From: Macrosoma leucophasiata | Lineage: Eukaryota; Arthropoda; Insecta; Lepidoptera; Hedylidae | Length of the DNA: 64,000 nt | Direction of reading: 5' to 3' | Assembly: GCA_036365455.1 (NCBI GenBank) | Contig: JAWQUS010000032.1 | Coordinates: forward strand, 10,451,501-10,515,500 | In this document: in pieces, positions 59,250 through 64,000 of the stretch | Layout: each line of letters begins with the position of its first letter | How positions within the stretch are numbered: position 1 is the stretch's first letter | Position numbers and translations under genes: made by a program | Notes under the pieces: model-generated | What the model was told of the DNA's origin: nothing | The model's database searches: none | What the model saw: the letters and a program-made list of their open reading frames with translations, nothing else

Positions 59250-60585
59250 GGGAGTAAGAGTACATACATTACATAATTTTCCTCCACTCAGCCGTAACCT
59301 TAGAAATGTAGCACCGCACAACAAAACACAGGAAAAGAGAGAGCAATGTCGCGTCGCAAGATTATTTATTATACGGCAAAACAAAATAGCTGAATATTCA
59401 TCCGTCTATTCCAAGCAAATTCACAATAACAATTTATACCACTATCACCTCTATTCGCGTGAAAATCTTCCTAAGGAAATACATTACCGAGATCAATACA
59501 AAACAGTATCGGAATCGTAGGGACCTACAATAAAAACGAAAAAAAAATCCAATATAGGAACAGACAGAACATAAAAACATCCGTAGCCCATCCTATAAGC
59601 TGAGTCGACGCATAAAAATTGTTGATAACACGCAATACTGAAAACAGGCTGTAATAACACATTGGAATGTGTCAGCGCATCCCTTGATGCTGTAGCTATA
59701 GTATTGGTTTGAGAGAAAATTCTCGTTTCTATTGAAGAATCAATAGAGTTTGTTATTGAACATGTTTCGTATGAATGAAGGACAAGGAGCTTATCGAGTT
59801 ACTATACAAGAATTTCTATCAAGCCATGTCGGTAGTTTTTAGAGACAAGTTAGGATTTTTGGAATTGTCTGAATAAATGACCTGAGGGAATATAATTTAT
59901 TTTTCAAAATGTTTGAATAACTTTAATGACACCGGATTTTACAACAATAAACTATTTCTTTTTTAAATGATCTTGTTTTAATTTTGCTCCCCAAATTAAC
60001 GATATTCCCATCGTGTTCAATCTTCGTTTTAAAATAATGGGTAGATATTACAAATTTAGTGGTGTATTTGTTTTAATTAAAAACTCTTATTTATTACAAA
60101 AGGTTTGGTTAATTACACTTATCGTGCTAATACGAGCAATGGTCACAATTAATCTTGGTTCACAAGTTGTTTCATAACAAAATAGCTTAACGTACGCAGC
60201 AACATTTTCGAATTGAAACCAACACAGAATTAAAATAAGGTTGACATTTCAGAGAAAGGATAGTCAACTACAATAATTTAGTTACACGAAATAACGCTTC
60301 AGCAAACGGTAGAGAGTTATTCGTGGTTTGACCATTGTGAACTGTATCTTGTTATTTGCCACAAACGGTAATTAAGACAGATAGGTTTACTTTAAGCTTT
60401 GGTCATTCCAAAACAACTTTGATCTCTCGGAGTTATTAAGTCCCTTTGAAGTAGTAGTATTCAGTAGTGTTAATGAATTTATCTTCAAGACTAATGTTGA
60501 AACGTGTCTTGTTAAATTATGTGGAAAAGGATCAAAGCAGACGAATTCCTTATTTCCAGAGTGATTGTTTTTATATGTAATTTTT
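59250..60585. other. Unassigned sequence
   Basis: The 92-codon frame at 59242-59520 starts inside the MITE end and shows no domain, so I do not call it a gene. Rest AT-rich without structure. Confidence 0.4.
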
Positions 60586-60589
60586 ACAA

Positions 60590-60985
60590 GTGGTAGAGTC
60601 CCAGTGCAAAAGCTCGAGGACGTAGGCACCACCGCATTTCCTAATATACCTGCCGCCAAATGGTAGTGTTCAGCACTATGGTGTTCCGGTTAGATGGCCC
60701 CGTAATAACTATCACAGGGACAGGGTGGGAGGAATAAGAACTTTTATAGGTCTCAGGAGTGGCAACGCATCTGCATTTTGACCTCTGATTTTTGGGTAGA
60801 TGTCTATAGGTTGTAGTCATCATTTAAGGTCAATGTGAACTGCAGAACTTATATAGGTCTCAGGGGTGGCAACGCATCTGCATTTTGACCTCTGTTTTTT
60901 GGGTAGATGTCTATAGGTTGTAGTCATCACTTAACATCAATGTGAATTGCATGCTTGTTTGCCACCTTAACTACATTAAAAAATA
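60590..60985 (+). repeat. SINE A copy with internal 107-bp tandem duplication
   Basis: 'gtggtagagtcccagtgcaa' to 'gccaccttaactacattaaa'. The 3' half is doubled: units begin gaacttttataggtctcagg at 60738 and gaacttatataggtctcagg at 60845. Confidence 0.88.
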
Positions 60986-60989
60986 CTAG

Positions 60990-61565
60990 CCAAAGAATTC
61001 TCCTCCACTAGTGAGCGTTAGGGTCGTCACGTTCCGTAGAAATAATTTCTCAAATAATTATTACACCTTCATATTTTTGATGAATTCATCACATAGGCTG
61101 CGTTACTTGGGCAAAATTTGGGTACGTTTTTGAAGTTTACAAAAACAACGCTATCATATTTAAGTATGCCTGTGATTGTATCGTATTAATGTCTTTTAAC
61201 TCACTTAGCAAAGACAAATATGACGAAGCACCTTAAATTTTGCACTGAAATTGCAGTTCCTGACCAGTTAACAAGACCTTCCTCGGAAATCTCGGTACAA
61301 ACAAAAGGTACGACTCAGGAGCATTCATATGAAGTTACTGAGGTCTGGCTTAACTAGTTGCTAGATCCAAACTAAAGTCCTCGTGCCCACAAACTCCTGG
61401 CGCACTTAACGAGATAACTTCGTCAGTTGCGGAAGATAGGTACAAAAGACATTATTCTTTCATATTATCAGAATCTGTCTTCACTAGTATTATACAAGGC
61501 TTTTATTGTTTTGGTAAAATTTTCACTGAGTTCAAGTTTATCGGATGTCTCTTAGTGATCTTAGG
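60990..61565. other. Unassigned sequence
   Basis: 60990-61035 carries a family F end ('gcgttagggtcgtcacgttc'). Otherwise nothing recognised. Confidence 0.4.
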
Positions 61566-61569
61566 TTTA

Positions 61570-61650
61570 TCTATATAAAATAACCAATTGCTGTTCGTTA
61601 GTTTCGCTAAAACTCGAGAACGGCTGGACCGGTTTAAAATATTTAAAGAA
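61570..61650 (+). mobile_element. Helitron-like 5' fragment
   Basis: 'ttgctgttcgttagtttcgc' and 'taaaactcgagaacggctgg' match the start of 4070-4331. Confidence 0.6.
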
Positions 61651-61867
61651 TAAATAAAAAAATATTTATATGTTTAATTATTATCTTTTTCATCATTGTT
61701 GATTTAATTGACTTTTGAGTAAATTTATTTTGAGTTTTATTTAATTTTGACATCTAACTGACTTTATGATTTTTATGTGATTTTTTTATGTTAACAGTAG
61801 GTATTTTAATTTTAATTTGAATATGGGTGGAAATAACCTGAATTTTATTTTTTATTTTTATATTTTA

Positions 61868-61964
61868 TTTAAACATCTAGGCGTCAGGTATAGGCCCATT
61901 TTGGGCTTGTACTTTGACAGAGGGGAAAGCCAGCATATGGCTACTCCCCCCGGTGTTGCTCTTT
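61868..61964 (-). mobile_element. M8 MITE fragment
   Basis: 'aaacatctaggcgtcaggta', 'cttgtactttgacagagggg' and the end ccggtgttgctctttg match the right third of M8. Confidence 0.85.
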
Positions 61965-61969
61965 GCATA

Positions 61970-62570
61970 AAACCTATAACTAGACATGACAATGTCTATG
62001 CAGCGTTTAATTTTCACTCTTCACTTGTCTCAGCGAACTGAGACAAGCAAGTTACCAAGTGTGAAATTAATATAAGACTAGCTGTGAAACTTTGCGAAAC
62101 TTGCTCAGCATAATATTGAGTGCTTCTAGGTCGAGTTTTGCAACAACTACTTGGTTTAACTTGCATGATCAAAGAGGTTTTGACAGCCTTTGTATCATTA
62201 TTCAATTCTAGTGCATACGATATCTTTCTTATTTGTGTTAAATAAACAAAACTTCTTTACATAAATTTTAGTTGTAAACTTAATTTCATTGTAAATGTTT
62301 TGGTAAAGTAGCCATCGCTTTACTCGAATTACTGACTGTGACTCTGACTAACTTGACTGATAATTGACTAACTGACTCTGACTTTTAGGCTGCTGACAAA
62401 TACGAAATATAATTTTACTTGACACTGGCAATATGCGTAACAGCGATGCCATTATAAATCTAAGAAAAAAAACAGCCAATAAACATCTAAATAAGAACCA
62501 AGATTTTTCATCAATTAGATGCGTTGCCACTCCTGAGGTCTAATTGTAGCCTGTGTGACGAAGTGAGAAA
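61970..62570. other. Unassigned, with a SINE A scrap
   Basis: 62515-62545 has 'agatgcgttgccactcctga'. Nothing else recognised. Confidence 0.4.
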
Positions 62571-62571
62571 G

Positions 62572-62760
62572 TAAGTATTTATTTGCATAAAATGTAGATA
62601 ACAATTGTTGGAAGTGATTATACTGGTAACCTGGTACATTTTGTCACAATGCGACGTCAAATCTTATTAAAATAATATTTAGTAGGCATAATTTATCAAA
62701 CAATGTCAATCTTACAACGAAATTAATTACCATAAAATTAAGGCAATTCATCAATTAACT
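62572..62760 (-). repeat. LINE 3' UTR fragment
   Basis: 'tatttatttgcataaaatgt', 'acaattgttggaagt' and 'cgacgtcaaatcttattaaa' parallel 53560-53720. Confidence 0.5.
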
Positions 62761-63335
62761 AGCTATTTATAAAAATATGAAAATACACAAAAAGTGTGTT
62801 ACATCCTGGGCGGCCTCTACAGACCGCGCGTTACCGGAATTGCGCAACCCTAATTTTAATTATGATAAAACCGAACTGCATGTTCGTACCGCGTATTTTG
62901 TCATCCACGAATCGGACCGATAGGTAAAAACCTAGTTTTACTTTATGTCTTCTTGTTGCCTAAAATCGGATCATTAAGATATACCTTAATTACTATGTTA
63001 TTAGTATATAATATAATAAAATTGTGGACTGTGAAATAAACTGGTTCAAAAGTAAATTGTTTTTTTTTGAGATCCATCGCTGCGCATCTCGCAATTAGTG
63101 ACATAATATTTGATATGACATAATTACGGATACAAAATGTCAAGCATTACATAAATATACAGTCAAGATTTTTTTTTTCACTGAAACATGATAGCGCTTT
63201 TAAACATGATTTAGTGGTAAGTAGATTAGGCAACGCGGTGCACAGGTACGCTTGCATGGCGAAAATACATAATAATAACTTAAAATGTACAAGCATTTTA
63301 AAATAGATGACTTCCATTTTAAGATTAAATAAATA
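62761..63335. other. Unassigned, with a SINE A scrap
   Basis: 63180-63245 has a decayed SINE A piece ('atgatagcgcttttaaacat', 'ggtaagtagattaggcaacg'). Rest not recognised. Confidence 0.35.
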
Positions 63336-63339
63336 AATA

Positions 63340-64000
63340 TAACAGGTTGGGGAAAAAGTTTCGTCGCATTTTTTAAGATAATTCAAAACATTTTTTAATA
63401 TAGTTTATTTAAATTTAACTAAAGTATGTATGTACCATTTTGTTCGATAACCTTTTGCCATCTTGAAAGTAGGGACATGATCCCATTGCTATAAAAATTT
63501 TGGGACTTTTCATCAAAATACCGCGACAAGTGGATTTGGCAGTCCTCTCGTGATGTTAACCTAACATTGCATAAAGAATTTTCAAGAGACCGAAACAGGT
63601 GGAAATTTGAAGGTACAAGTTCAGGACTATACGGCGGATGCATTAACACCTCCCAGCCAAACTCTCTTAATTTTTGCTGAGTGGCTATAGATGTGTGAGG
63701 TCTAGCGTTATCATGATGAAACACCACACCCCTTTTGTTGATCAATTCCGGCCGCTTTCTCTCAACTTCTTGCTTTAATCTCATCAGTTGTTCGCAGTAG
63801 AGTTCAGAATCGATAGTCCTGCCTGGTGGTAATAGCTCATAATGAATAATGCCCTTCCAATCCCACCACACACACAACATCACCTTATTGCGAGTTAACC
63901 CGGGTTTCGCCACAGTCTGTGAAGCCTGACCGGCCTTTGACCACGACCTTTTTCGCACGTTCTTGTCGTACGTGATCCACTTTTCATCACCAGTTATCAG
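63340..64000 (-). mobile_element. mariner element, right part cut by the window edge
   Basis: Left end 'acaggttggggaaaaagttt' and 'cgtcgcattttttaagataa' equals the end at 48040. The body matches the mariner at 48038 closely. The rest, with the other inverted end, lies outside. Confidence 0.9.
63419..64000 (-). pseudogene. mariner transposase, C-terminal part, third catalytic Asp changed to Asn
   Basis: Open on the - strand from the window edge to the stop at 63419. The first two catalytic residues are kept (D in ITGDEKWITYD; D in HHDNARPHTS). The third site reads VPSNFHLF where the other copy has APSDFHLF, so the metal-binding triad is lost although the frame is intact. About 13 differences in 179 residues from the copy at 48114. 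Confidence 0.92.

Noticed and set aside
59242..59520. 92-codon open frame
   Set aside because: Starts inside a MITE end, no domain, no splice partner, polar low-information composition.

Overview
This window is a stretch of AT-rich nuclear DNA from an insect, most likely a moth or butterfly. I infer Lepidoptera from the repeat content: dense non-autonomous Helitrons ending in CTAG, tRNA-derived SINEs, mariner, jockey-like LINE ends, foldback MITEs, and repeats with 'gaagtcggttttt' or 'agggttccgta' ends that I associate with lepidopteran genomes. There are no bacterial signals (operons, ribosome binding sites, rRNA, CRISPR).

One host gene is supported. Six exons on the + strand between 14733 and 32799 join with canonical GT-AG introns and compatible phases (1, 2, 0, 0, 1). 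They give an uninterrupted 309-residue CRAL-TRIO (SEC14-like) lipid-carrier protein, which looks complete. Introns 1 to 3 are 4 to 7 kb long and filled with repeats; introns 4 and 5 are short. Read-through of the exon 5 donor gives an alternative, shorter C-terminus followed by a polyadenylation signal.

Layout. 0-5 kb: Helitron fragments on the - strand, a segmental duplication and a foldback insertion with a clean target-site duplication. 5-12.6 kb: two near-identical Helitrons, an AT array, three MITEs with 8-bp target duplications, a SINE B, a Helitron with a minisatellite, and a 156-bp tandem duplication. 13.7-14.6 kb: a palindromic MITE with a SINE B fragment in its loop, and a short Helitron. 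14.7-32.8 kb: the CRAL-TRIO gene; its introns hold a LINE inserted into a MITE, SINEs, foldback MITEs and a tRNA-like element. 33-45 kb: only repeats. 45-54.9 kb: two inverted copies of a GC-rich ~770-bp element bracket a MITE dimer and a damaged mariner copy; a LINE with a YADD reverse transcriptase follows, cut by a Helitron. 55-64 kb: repeats, a head-to-head SINE A pair, and a second mariner copy running off the window.

Family names used below are local labels. SINE A: about 290 bp, beginning ctggtggtagagctcc and ending in an A-rich tail after cattacat. SINE B: tRNA-derived, about 305 bp. SINE C: about 350 bp with an (ATT)n tail. M8: MITE with catagagcaacacggg inverted ends and 8-bp target duplications. 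D, E, F: other MITE-like families. All coordinates and comparisons were made by eye; ends of degenerate repeats are approximate.
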